From Brachionus koreanus (taxonomy: Eukaryota; Rotifera; Eurotatoria; Ploima; Brachionidae), in contig PJRA01000272.1 of the NCBI GenBank assembly GCA_016987375.1, positions 1,663,000-1,726,999 on the forward strand: a DNA stretch of 64,000 nt, in the 5' to 3' direction. A program made the translations under genes and the position numbers. Below, one piece after another: positions 1 to 11,600 of this stretch (position 1 is its first letter; each line of letters opens with the position of its first letter). Below the pieces are notes generated by a model that had not been told where the DNA came from, did not search any database, and saw only the letters and a program-made list of their open reading frames with translations.

Positions 1-851
1 TAATCTAACGATTTATTTTTTTAATGAATTTTTTCATTTAAAAATTTAAGGTACTTTCTTAAAAGAATTGTAAAGATAATAATTTAATTACAATGAAAAT
101 AAAGAAAGATGAAAAAAATTAAAATTAAAAGATCGATTGAAAAAAATATAAAATTGTTTAAGTCATAGGATTAATTAATACTAGAAAAAAAGATGAATTT
201 ACTAGATAATTGAGCAAAAGATAAGTTTTATTAATTCTAGCAGAAAATTATATTAATTTAATATGTAAAAAAAAATTTTATTAGAAAAAATAAAGAAAAA
301 ATTATTTATTTAGTTGCAGATTTTTTTTTTACAGCATATAGATAAGTTTTTCTAGTTTTTCACCTTTATAACTTAAAGGTGATAACCTTTTGTCCTCAAT
401 TCTTGGTGTAATTACTCGTCTTTGTTTCAGGGACCAATCATATGCTATTTAATCAAATGATGTTCTTTAATTTTTGATATTTATTGATAAAAATATTAAT
501 TTCAGTTAGTTAAATGCTTGTTAAATGTCAATTAATACATTGATTATTTTCTCTATCTAATCTAATTTAATCTAATCTCTGGTCAATTTTCAACCCATTA
601 CATGCAAAGGACTAACTTCTTTAGAAATAGAATTTTGACAGAAAGGCATGGTTTACCTCTGGAAGTAGATTTAATTAAAAATAAAGAGATAGACATATCA
701 TCTTGAAGAGCTTGAAGTAATTTTCAATTTTAAAGCTTTGTATTTTTTTTTGTTTTAAAATTTACAATCCAAATAAAAACCATTTTAATGGAAGATTTAT
801 TTAATATATAGTTTGAGTTGGCTCAAACTAAATTTTTAAATTTTAAAAATA
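1..851. other. intergenic with coding-like relics
   Basis: No intact gene seen. Two short stretches read as protein on the minus strand: about 351-440, ending in a stop and containing SLKQRRVITPRIEDKRLSPL, and about 590-720, containing LQALQDDMSISLFLIKSTSR. They are separated by non-coding AT-rich sequence and have no start codon. They look like remains of a mobile-element ORF or decayed gene; the family is not recognised. Confidence 0.3.
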
Positions 852-1607
852 CTAATATCTTTTATTAGACTTTCGGTATCTTTTTCGTTCATCAATCGTA
901 AAATCATTGAAATTGTCAACAACTTCATTTAAATTGTCGTGTCTTTTTTTTTTTAAACGCTCATTTCTCATTTTTGGCATTCGATCCCGATCCCGATCTT
1001 CAAAACTAAACAAATTTTCCTCTTCTTCAATTTCGTATTCACGCTCAGTTATAATCTCTTTAGTTCTCACTCCGTTTGTTTTTTCTTTTCTATCTGATCC
1101 TGAGTCATAAATTGGTTCTTTTTTTGGTCTGTTTCTTTGCCGTCCTTGGTCCTGGTCATATCTATCAAGACGATCATAAATCGAATCATCTGAATTCTGT
1201 CTGCTATAAACAGACCTTTCTGGCATCAAAATTTCTTCATATTCATCCAAAATTTCACCTCTATCCGCATTGTACCAATCAAAAGGTGGTCGATAGTACA
1301 CAAAAGTTCTAGTCAACTTGCGGTCTACGAAATTATCGCCCAATAATGGGTTGAAGTACGATCTGCCTCTTCGACTCCTTTGTCTTTGGCTATGTCGCAT
1401 TTCTCTCTCTTCCGACGACTCCCTGTCATAAGTTCTTGATTTGGAATAATCATTATTCATGTATCGTTTTGGTCTCTCGGGTTGTTTCACTTCAGAGTTC
1501 TTCAATATTTTTACTGGTATTCTAACAAAGTCATCAATTGTTTGATCGTCATAATCGTTGATTCGTACTTTTTTGGCTGGTTTGAAATTCTTGCCATACT
1601 TGTACAT
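852..1607 (-). CDS. hypothetical Arg/Asp-rich protein, 251 aa
   Basis: Single open frame of 251 codons starting MYKYGKNFKPAKK and ending KSNKRY. It is very hydrophilic and rich in Arg, Asp, Glu, Asn and Tyr, with a basic block near residues 65-85, a short ordered-looking core around residues 85-130 (YFNPLLGDNF, FVYYRPPFDWYNADRGEIL), then charged low-complexity sequence with a poly-acidic run (EIEEEENLF) and RDRDR. No signal peptide, membrane segment or known catalytic motif is visible. Codon choice (many CGA/CGT Arg codons, GC-richer than the flanks) supports real coding. A splice-acceptor-like TTTAG lies 3 nt before the ATG, so a 5' non-coding exon or a spliced leader is possible. It may be a nuclear or RNA-associated disordered protein, but that is a guess; no family is recognised. 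Confidence 0.6.
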   Translation of the reverse strand: MYKYGKNFKPAKKVRINDYDDQTIDDFVRIPVKILKNSEVKQPERPKRYMNNDYSKSRTYDRESSEEREMRHSQRQRSRRGRSYFNPLLGDNFVDRKLTRTFVYYRPPFDWYNADRGEILDEYEEILMPERSVYSRQNSDDSIYDRLDRYDQDQGRQRNRPKKEPIYDSGSDRKEKTNGVRTKEIITEREYEIEEEENLFSFEDRDRDRMPKMRNERLKKKRHDNLNEVVDNFNDFTIDERKRYRKSNKRY

Positions 1608-2373
1608 TTTCTAAATTTAATTAAAATTACAATCAAAAACGCTTTTAGCTAAATGAGAAAAAAAATAGTTTATTAGAACAATATCTCAATGACCAGTTGA
1701 GCTAAAATTGTAAAAACCTGAAAAATGGAAATTTTTTCATAAGAAATTTAAAATTGTAGCGTAGATGTTTGAATTAATTTGAAAAATTCAATTAAACTAA
1801 GGTATTTAGCAAAAAAATTTTTTTGATGTTTTCTGGTAACAAACATCAGAAATTGTTTAGAACATTGTAATTGTAATGAAGCAGCGTTTAGAAATCATTT
1901 ATTTTTAAACGCTTGGTTTAGTTCTATTCAAATTTATTTTGAACAAGCGACATAAATTATTGCCCAAACTTAATTAAGTTTTTTTAATGATCAGAATTAA
2001 CCATTTTTGCAATATGGAGTATTTTTGTTTTTTAGAGATCCGAAAAGTGCGTAAAATATTTTAATTAGACTGAGTCAAGATTATTTTTAGATTAAATTAA
2101 TTTCAATGAAAGTATCTATTTAGGGCATGATTAAAAAAAAATTGAAATTAAATTCTTAAAATATTTATTTTAGAAAAGGAAAAATTATTTTGGTGATGGC
2201 TATGATGCTCTTTTTATGATCTTCAAAATTTTTAGAGAAGAATTTAAAAAAAGAATGGAAAAATTAAATTAATAATGGCTATTCTTCTAGGTATGAAAAC
2301 AGCAAATTTGTTCCCTTCAACAACAAAATTCAGAATTTGTCTATTTGCCACTCAATATGCTATTCGATATTGA

Positions 2374-2598
2374 ATCAACACCAGAAGCACCAAACGAGTC
2401 ATCTGACTGTTTTAAAAAAATTTTAAATCCTCGTTTCTTTTGAATAGATTTTTCAAATAAATAAATCTTTTTAGAATTATGTAGATTTTAAAATTTCCTT
2501 TAAAAAATGACATTGCTTTATAAAATTATTTTAGTTTTTTGATAAGATATTTTTGAATTAAAAAAACATGAAAAAATGCTTGGTGCTTCTAGTGTTAA
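2374..2598. mobile_element. piggyBac-type MITE, copy 1
   Basis: Terminal inverted repeats of the form (TTAA)CACTAGAAGCACCAA; the right end is intact with TTAA, the left end is slightly decayed (TCAACACCAGAAGCACCAA). The inside is AT-rich and noncoding, about 225 bp. The same element recurs at 31563-31788, 49070-49260 (left part) and 58384-58559. The TTAA bounding both ends is the target preference of the piggyBac superfamily, so this is a non-autonomous piggyBac-like element (inference). Confidence 0.75.
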
Positions 2599-3964
2599 TC
2601 AAAAAATTATTGAGCAAATTTATGTATTGCTGAAACATAAATGATCATACATTTACCTATTAATTTTAATATTTTTAATTTAAAAAAAATAATTTTCTAT
2701 TTTGTTTCCAAAATAAATTAGATGTCAGCTACATAAAACAAAATATTTTTTTTTAATAAATAAAAAGCTTTCTCAAAATTTAAATAGAGTCTTTTAAATC
2801 CAGCAGATGTTTTTTTGTTTGTCTTCCAAGCATCTGGCTATTGTGCCATGATTTATACCCAACAAAGCTTCATTTGAATAGCTTTTCTCTAATTTGACAA
2901 TTGAAACATCTAACAATCTTGAATTGTTTTTTATAATTCCGAAATCATATGGATATGAATATTAGTTATTAAGTTTTTTAGAGTTAAATATTTTAGAATT
3001 ACATTTGATTACTCAATTGCTTTATGACTTGATGCATTATTAATCTGATTAAAAAATGAAAAAATTTTATAACTATTCAGGAAACAGATTCATCCAAGCT
3101 TTAGAATCGCAGTATTTTAAGGTAAAGATAAAATTTTTTTGACTGTTTATTTTCCAGATTATATGCAAATTTAGCACTGTTAAAGAAAACATTTTTTTCT
3201 AAAACGAAAATGAATAATCAATTCTTTATTTCTTTCAAAAATTCGATGATTAAAAAATTAAAAAATTCCCGTGATAAAACAAAATTTTGACAGATTTACA
3301 TTTAATTATGTTTGATTCAAAGTTATTTTTTATGTTCTTAATTATCTAAATAAAACCTTTTGAAAATTTTTTGAAAATTTGGTTGAAAATTGGAGTTTTT
3401 TTAGAATAGCTTTTGAACTAACAGAAATAATCAATAAAATTTTAAGAACCAGTTTTGGGCCTATTATTTACACGGAATCTAGCAACAAGTTAAGTGTCTA
3501 AACCTGTAATGCATACTTAATTAAGTTTAGACCTTAAAAATACCATGCTAATTATTCGCATTGTCTCTGTTCTATCAAACTTATAAATATGTAAGATTTA
3601 TAAATTTTCAAATTATAAATTGTCAAATTGGATATAAAGTTCACGAAATTCAAAACTTTAGTGCTATCTGAATTTCACATTTTTTACTCAAAATTCGTAA
3701 TCTACGCCCTCGAAGCCTAATAAAAAATTTTTTTTGGGGTGGGATAAAAAAAATTTTTACACCCAGGGTTCCAAAAAAAGCAAACCCTTTAAAAAGTTGT
3801 AGTTTTTTAAGACTCAAAATCTCAAAGATAAAGCTTAAATATACTAAAAAAGTATATATATTCTGTAAGAGCATAAAATTCTCTACATGCTAATTAAATG
3901 ATATAATTGAATGATTATTTTATTAATAAACTATTTTTATAAAAAATCAATTTAACAAAAAAAT

Positions 3965-4390
3965 AACATTTACAACATTTATTTACTGATTTAACATGAC
4001 AATGTGATTTACATTTGATAGCTGAACCAAAACATTTGTATTTCTTACCGGTACAAGTACCATTACATTGTCAAGAATTCCCAATTTCTTTCAAATCCTT
4101 ATCTCTTTAATCAGTTTTTTAGGAACTTCCCTTAATGAAATCTTATTTGTAATAGTTGAATAATCAAAATTTAATGGACCATGATAAATTTCCAAATCAT
4201 AAGCTATCTAAAAATATTCCATGTTCCTTATCTATCTCATAAAATTCTCCTTCATTACTTACTTTCTGAATTAAACCTCTTTGTTTTGGTAATTAAATGA
4301 TTTGATTATTTTTGGTTGATGGTGATGATCATCCAAAATGTTTAAAGTTAGAAAAGAATTCTAAGCATATTTTCACTTCTGGTGTGTGGT
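3965..4390 (-). pseudogene. transposon ORF relic with CXC-like cysteine cluster
   Basis: On the minus strand two adjacent frames read as protein. About 4090-4220 gives LEIYHGPLNFDYSTITNKIS followed by REVPKKLIKEIR. About 3967-4065 gives a cysteine-rich tail (CNGTCTGKKYKCFG, then CKSHCHVK and CC). This spacing resembles the CXC-type cysteine motif at the C terminus of some transposon-encoded proteins. Frames are interrupted and there is no start codon. It is probably a dead mobile-element ORF; the superfamily is not determined. Confidence 0.4.
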
Positions 4391-5391
4391 TTAATTTTTT
4401 TTAACACATTTTCTTTCTTTTTTTTAATTCATTTTGTAATAATAGAGTACATTTTTCGGTAAAAGCCAGATGTAACTTTTATCATAATCATTAAGTTTCG
4501 AGTAACTTAGCTTATAAAAAGCTAAAATGAATTTTTTTAAATTAGAAACATTATTTATTGTTTAGCGTAAAAATATAACTTGAGAAAAAAAAATTTAAAC
4601 CTGAATTAATTAAATGATAATCAGCGAATATTTTAAAATTATTTTTATTCTCAAAAATTTTTAAAAATTTTCTAAGTTTTAGTTAGCAAAAAAAATAAGA
4701 TAAATTACGTTTTATTTTGAATAATTCTAAATTTTTAATATTTTATTCTAAATTAAAAAAAAAAACATTTATTTTAAATGGTATAAAATTGAAAAAGATA
4801 AAAAAAACAAACAATATAACGATTTTTTTTTATTCTTTAAAATGAGGTTATTTACTGTTTAGAAAAAGCAAAAAATAAATATTATTTTGCATTCTTATAA
4901 AATATTTCATCTATCATTCCATAGTTAATTATAATAAATTACGCTTTTTTTTTATAAAATGAAATAATTTTAAGATTTCTATTTTTTTTACATAAACGGA
5001 AAAGCATCGATTGTCATTGCATGAACGCCGATTTTACTTACTCTTTTAGAAGCATATCAGAAAAATCTAGATTTAAATATTCTTTCAAATTACGAAATAA
5101 ATTATTTCAGCATGTTTGGCATAATTCAAGTATTCTTCAAACAAAAAAAGAAAGACCATAATTCATCTAAACTCTTGAATTAATTCTCCTTTTTCAAATA
5201 GTAAGTCATAACACTCTGCTTAGTTTTAATAGGCTCGAGTGGTACCCAAAAAAATTTCTAATAATGTGTAGGTAAATAAATGATTCATCGAAGTAAAATA
5301 TAAATATAAAATTAATCAAATTTTTAAACACAAATTTTTCTTATTCTTCAAAAGCAATAAGACAAAAATAAATATTTTCTTTTGTTCAGGA

Positions 5392-8162
5392 ATGGAACAG
5401 TGTTCACAATCACAACTTGTGGATAGACTTTTTGCTCTAAAGAAAGATGCATTTTCACATTTGGACCAAGCCTTATCATTCGATACCAATGAGACAAGTT
5501 CAAGTCCTCAAAAAACAGATCAATCAATTATAATGTATGAAAAAAGTCTGACTTTTATTGACAAAGCTCTGGCATTTTACACTGATAACAAATCTGCTTT
5601 AGTAAATAATGACAATGCCGTCACACTACATTCTCATTTGACATCGATTCGTAGTCAAACTTTGGAACGAATTAACAAGCTAAAAACCAGTAGGCTAAAT
5701 AGTTCCAATTTAAGCGCTGGATCGACATTCAATTCAGAATTTTTAGCCGCAGGTGATCAAATTTTAGCCGATGATTTTTTAATAATTGATGAAGTAGAGG
5801 ATGATAATAGGCAAATAGAAAAAGAACAAGTTAACAATAAACCTAATGACAAAGACACAAATTTTTCTAAAGCTAAAGAATTCTTGCGGCTTGATGCCGG
5901 TGTGCAACTATTTTACATCGCTACGGACGGTTCTGTTTCGACACCGTCATATCCCACTAATCTAAGCCTATATTTGTTTGACCAAGTGCATGATAATGAG
6001 CAAAACATAGTCGGATTTATCCGAGTTGGCGACTGGATCTATCCGCTCATACCTAACGAGTCGCCTGGAATGAAAACCAATTTTAATGCTTACATTTTTC
6101 CAAATAACGAAGAAAACTCGACAGAGCCTAAATTTTCTTTTGTGGGAATCACACTTTCGGACGAGATAAGTGGCGAACAAAGACAGCTATTCGAGGATGC
6201 TTTGGTAAATATGAGTTCACTGATCTATCAAGAAAAAATTTCAGAAACGGGCGCTAAACAACCACAGGCATTTGTGGTTGAAGAGAAAAAAGAAGAGGAA
6301 AATATACTCGAAGAAGATAAAAATATTCAAAAATCATGGTCGGCTGAACGAATTGCCCAAAGCATGGTCAATGGGGCGCAGTATTTGTCGAATGGGGTGG
6401 CATCATCTACTGATTATGCCAGTAAGTATTTGAAAACTGGCGGCGATAAACTCAAAAACAATATGCAACCCAAAGCTGATCCTGTTTCAGTAGATCCAAG
6501 AGTCAAAAAAGTCGTTGAGAATGTCAGATACGGAACTCATGCCACAGTTAGAGTTAGCTCTTTTCTGATAAATAAATTATCAAGCATTGCTAGTTCAGCG
6601 GCTAAGGCAGTTGCTCCGCATATAAAAAATGGTTCAACTTCACTTCTTAATAAGGCTGGACTTGGATCTAGCAAGAATGAATCGAATAATTATGTAGAAA
6701 ATGTGTGCACTGTAGCGCATGGCTCCATACAAAGCTTTGGTATTGTTTATGATTCATTGGAAAAAGCTGCCAAAACATTGGCAAAGAATATGAGCGAACA
6801 AACAGTCAATGTAGTTGATCACAAGTGAGTTTTTTTTTTCATTCAAGTAATATTAGAAATATAATAGAAATATTTGCTTTACTTTTATTAAATTTATCAC
6901 TAACTTTATTATAAAATGGTTTTTTACCAACACATAATTTATTTGTTTAATTTAGTCATCACATAGTCTTTAAAACTTTTCTGGAAGGAAATTAAATAAA
7001 AAAAATCTCTAAAAGTAAATGAAAAATTTGTCTTATAAAAATTTTATTTGATAAATTCATCAGAAAAATTAAAATTTTTTTCAAAAAATATAAAGTAGCA
7101 AAAATTAATTAAAATTTTCTTAATATTTTCAATATAAAGGTAAATTAAATTTTGTTTTATTTGTCAAGTTATTAGAATTTATTTATTTATAGTTTTTCAA
7201 CCCCATCGATCTAAAATTTGAATGCTGTCTCAATTTTTGTTTTGTTAAAATCTAATTTTTTTTCTTTCATGCTTTCCTAATATTTTAAAACATTAAGGGA
7301 AACTAAGATAAGTTTGAAATTAAAAGGAAATGGCTTTAAAAATAGTCATGAAAAAAAAACAATTTAATAAAACACATTTTTAGAATCTTACATAAAAATA
7401 TATGTTTGACCACAAGCAAGAAACATTAATTTGATTTTTGAAAAAAAATATTTTAAAAAAAAGGTTATTTTATTCTTTGAGCTTGTCTGATCGACTAAAT
7501 TTAGCTTTGCTAATCAACTAAGTTTTTAGGATGAGCAACCAATTTTGTAAAGAAGAATTCAATTTTATTTACTTAAGTACCATAAATCGATTAAAAAATG
7601 ATAATTCATATTTTCTTTAAAGTGCTTTAGGTTTATGCCTTTTATAGAGCATAGCATAATAATATAAAATCGATTTTATTCCTAAAAAACACAGTTTAAA
7701 GATAATGATTTATAATGTTCTCATTCAAGTTTAAAATAAATGGATCAGAAAAATCTTCAATCAAGTCATTTAAAGCAAAAATAATTGAAATAAGTCAGCA
7801 GTCAAAATTTTTTGGCGAATTTGAAATAAATTTAATAAAAATATTTAAATGTAGACTTTTGATTATTTTCTACAAAAAAATTTAGTGATTATCGAATTAA
7901 ATTAAATTGAAAATAAATAATTTTTTTATATACTAGATATGGACCTGATGCGGCCAAAGTAACTGAAAGCAGTCTATACAGTGTTGGAAATGCGGCTACT
8001 ACTGTTTATAACTTTAGAAATATGAAAATAATTAGAACTGTTGCCAAAGAAACTGCTAAGGAAACTTTGTCTAGTTCTTCAAAGATAAACAAAACTTCGG
8101 AGCCACCAAAATCAAAAAATGACGATAAAGAGAATAGCAAAAAAGTGAATGCCACAGTTTAA
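5392..8162 (+). CDS. SPART: spartin (SPG20 homologue)
   Basis: Two exons: 5392-6824 and 7937-8162, joined GT-AG in phase 2 (CACAA|GTGAGT ... TACTAG|AT), giving 552 aa. Residues about 1-105 form an MIT-type helical domain (LFALKKDAFSHLDQALSF ... SLTFIDKALAFY). A middle region includes FYIATDGSVSTPSYPTNLSL and GFIRVGDWIYPLIPNESPGM, typical of spartin. The C-terminal half is the senescence-associated domain (SAERIAQSMVNGAQYLSNGV, VRVSSFLINKLSSIA, YGPDAAKVTESSLYSVGNA), ending in a charged tail. Spartin is a cytosolic/endosomal and lipid-droplet protein linked to membrane turnover. The intron (1112 bp) is AT-rich with nothing recognised inside. TTGTTCAG lies 2 nt before the ATG, so a 5' UTR intron or spliced-leader acceptor is likely. 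Confidence 0.9.
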
Positions 8163-8634
8163 ATAGTTTTTTTTTTTTACAAAATTTTTTTTAGTAAATT
8201 AAATTTTTAATTAAATGTTATTTTATTAGTTAAATATCTTAGAATGATCACCAGTCATGTGGTGATTTAGTTTGATTTAAAAAATTAAAATTGCAACTAA
8301 AATTTTAAAATATTTGTTAATTTGATTATTTAAATTACCTACATAAATTATACTTTGTAAATAAACTTTATGATTTTTTTGTTTAAAAGGTGCATAAATT
8401 CTGATAAAAAAAATTTTCAAATTTCTTTTACACAATAGTTTTTAAGGTTTTTATTTAAAAAAAAAACAATTGCTCTTAGTCTACAGCATGATTTGTTTAT
8501 AGACTTAAACTCTAGTATATATTTATGGTTAGAACATAAATTTTTACTAAAAAAATTAAGAAATTTTTACTTTGAAATAATTAAAAAATTAGTTTAGATA
8601 ATTTTTTAGTTTCTCAAGCAAACAAACTGGAAAA
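8163..8634. other. spartin-CLOCK intergenic spacer
   Basis: AT-rich spacer between two co-directional genes. It must contain the spartin 3' end and the CLOCK upstream region. A splice-acceptor-like ATTTTTTAG lies about 26 nt before the CLOCK ATG. Nothing else recognised. Confidence 0.6.
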
Positions 8635-11600
8635 ATGAGCTATACAAATACAGATCGCTTCTATCGAGATCGTATGTCTTCCTCATGTTCTTTAAAGTAA
8701 TAACTGAAAATCTCAAAACTAAGAAATTAATTTAAATTTTTTTTTTTCACAGAAGTGAAGACAGTGATTTGGAAATGGACGATAGCAGTTTTACAAATAG
8801 TAGTTCTGGTTTTTCTCGCATGAATTCAACATATTCGTCCTCTACTTATTCGTTAAATGACAAGAGACGATCTAGAAACCAAAATGAAAAAAAGAGACGT
8901 GACCAATTTAACTTATTGATTCAAGAATTGGGAAATTTGTTAAATCACCCGAGGAAAATAGACAAAGCCACTGTTCTAAATGAAACTCTCTTCTTTTTTC
9001 GAAATTATAATGGTAAATAAAAGGACAGATACGATCAATTTTTGGCTCACTATATTTTTAATTCTATTTTAGAAAAACCACTGTATAACAAAGAAATAGA
9101 CTTTAAATATAAGCCTTTTTTTCTTCAAAATGACGAATTTATGAGATTTATGATTGAGGTATTTAAATTAAACATAATTTTAAATTGTTTTTTACATAAT
9201 AAAATTTTTTTTTATTTTTAAATTTAGTTTCAAAATGCATTTTGCTTGGTATTTGATTTAAATGGTGAAATAAAATATGTTTCAGATGATATTATTCATT
9301 TAATGGGATATTTTCCGGTAAGCTTGAAATTAAGAAATTTTTTTCATGAATTAAAAAGAAGTATAGCCAGTTAATTGAAGTCTATGTTGATCTAATCAAA
9401 AATTAGAAATTAAAATAGTAGTAGTAGAGGTTATCTAATCATAACTCCAAAGAGCTGTAGCAGTCACTTCTTCTTTGTTCGCCATCAAACTTCGCTTATT
9501 CCATCCATCCCTTATTATAAAAAATTTATATCTCGGAAGACAGTTCTTTATTTGTTCACGCTATTTCAAGCTTTTTCTCCTCAATTCGTATCTTTGGCTA
9601 CTAGTTTTTGTGTTTAGACTCTAAATAATTCCTTTATTGAATTCAATTTGCTCATAATTGTTTTCCAGTTTGTACATCTGAATTAGATCACTTCTTAATA
9701 TTCTTGTTCTCAAGTTAGTTAAATCTAGCTTTAACAAACACTGTAAAGTCACACAGTTCTGAAATCAACTTTGTTGCTCTTCGTTGAACTTTCTCAAGCT
9801 CATTTATGTTTTTTTTCTAAATAAGACACCAAGCACTGACAGCATATTCCAGATGTGGTCTAATAATTGAACAATATAATAATTAAATAGTCTCGTTAGA
9901 AGGATACTTTACTAATTTCTTAATTAAAATCCACATTCTATTTGCTATAGCCGTAGCATTTTTGATTTGGGTAGTCTATTTTAGATCACTTTGTATGTAA
10001 ATACCCAAATTCCTTTCAAAGTTTGGTTCAAGGTTTACGAATAAAGTTTATAATTAGACTTTGGATTTATTGTTGCCATTATATACTATGAACTACTTAA
10101 CATTTATCTGCATTTAACTGACTTTACAATGGTTTGGGACAATATTCAACATATCGTTTATATAAATTATAAAGAAGAGAGGACCTAGCACTGAACCTTA
10201 CGGGATTCCACTTTTAACTTTTAGCCAACATGAGCTGGTATCCCTTAAAACTAATCTTTGTGAACATTCTAAAAGAAACGCCTTTATCCAATTTATCAGG
10301 CTATCACCAAATCCCAAAAATTTGAGTTTATTTAGAAGTTTTCTTTGAGAGACTTTGTCGTAAGCTTTTACAAAACCTGTATAAATGATGTCAACAGGTA
10401 AAACATTAGAAACCGCTTCAGAAATAAAATCTCAAGTTTCTAATAAATTGGTAAGACATAACTTTTTTGGTAAGAAGCCATTCTGTGATGTGAATATTAC
10501 ATTTTTAACTTTTTTATTAAAAGAAATTAAATAAATTCAGCAAACAGATGCTAATTAACAAAAATAAATTTTTAGACTTATTTGTGTTTAAAATGTTTAT
10601 TTAATTACTCACTAAAAATAGAGTTTTTTCTGTAAATTTATATCTATTTTTTTCAAGAATTGTGTCTTAAAAAAAAATGAAACAGTTGAGCTTTGGAAAC
10701 TCAAGGAATTTATTTTTTTTTAATATTTCTGGCATTCTTCTATTCAACATTGAATTTTCTGGAAAACATCATTTTTTTTAATTTAGAAAAATATGCAAAA
10801 TTGCTCAATATTTGATTACATAGATGAAAAAAGCGCCAAAATATTAAAAAATTATCTAAAGCGGAAATTTAACCCTCACGGTATTATTGTCTAATTGGGA
10901 AAAAAATTCAAACCAAATAAATCTCTGTTCTTTAGACCAAATTAGTTTTGAATGCAAATTCAAAAAGATTAATGACGGAAATAATGGTTATGAACCTGTC
11001 AAAATAAAGGGTTTTTTTAAGTGTACCCCCAATTCTGGTAAGATACTATTTAAAACTTTTTAATTAACTTAAAAATTTCCTAGTTGATTCAATCGGGCAC
11101 TTTAATACCATCGCCCAGCTTGATTGTTTCATATCCATTAATGAGCTCTATCCAAGTGACAATAACAAAAAAGAGTTTAGAAGCGAATTTTCAATGGATC
11201 TAAAATATACCAGTTTGGATTCTAAGTATTTTGTTTCTGAATATTTTGAAAGTAAAATTTCTACTGTTTAAAATTTAAAGAGCTACAGAAATTATTGGTT
11301 ACAGTCCGATAGAAATAATCGGAACTTGCAGCTATGATTATTGTCATTTGGATGATTTGGAAAAATTGATCGACTGTCATAAAAAATTGCTGCAAAATGG
11401 TGCAGTTCCTTTGATAGCATATAGATTTCGTACTAAGGGTCAGCAATGGCTTTGGATTCAGTCAAGATTTCAAATTTTATACCATCAGACAGCTATGAAA
11501 CCTTATGCGATAGTGGCTTTTAACCACGTCATTAGTCTAAACGAAGTGGTAGAATCTAAAGATTTATTAGATGTAGCTAGTTTTACTGGATCGATTGCAA

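Larger units (their letters stand above)
1608..5391. other. intergenic, AT-rich with transposon remains
   Basis: 3.8 kb without an intact gene. It holds a TTAA-type MITE (2374-2598) and a relic with a cysteine cluster (about 3965-4390), listed separately. The 74-codon open frame on the minus strand at 3650-3874 is Lys/Phe/Leu low-complexity and not believed. The rest is A/T-rich spacer. Confidence 0.6.

Noticed and set aside
3650..3874. 74-codon minus-strand open frame
   Set aside because: Lys/Phe/Leu low complexity in AT-rich DNA, no domain, no splice context.
5968..6180. 70-codon minus-strand frame
   Set aside because: Lies fully inside the spartin exon on the opposite strand; shadow frame.
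11226..11280. Apparent frame break in CLOCK PAS-B
   Set aside because: Explained by a 55-nt intron with donor GTATTT at 11226; the resulting protein aligns with CLOCK without gaps.
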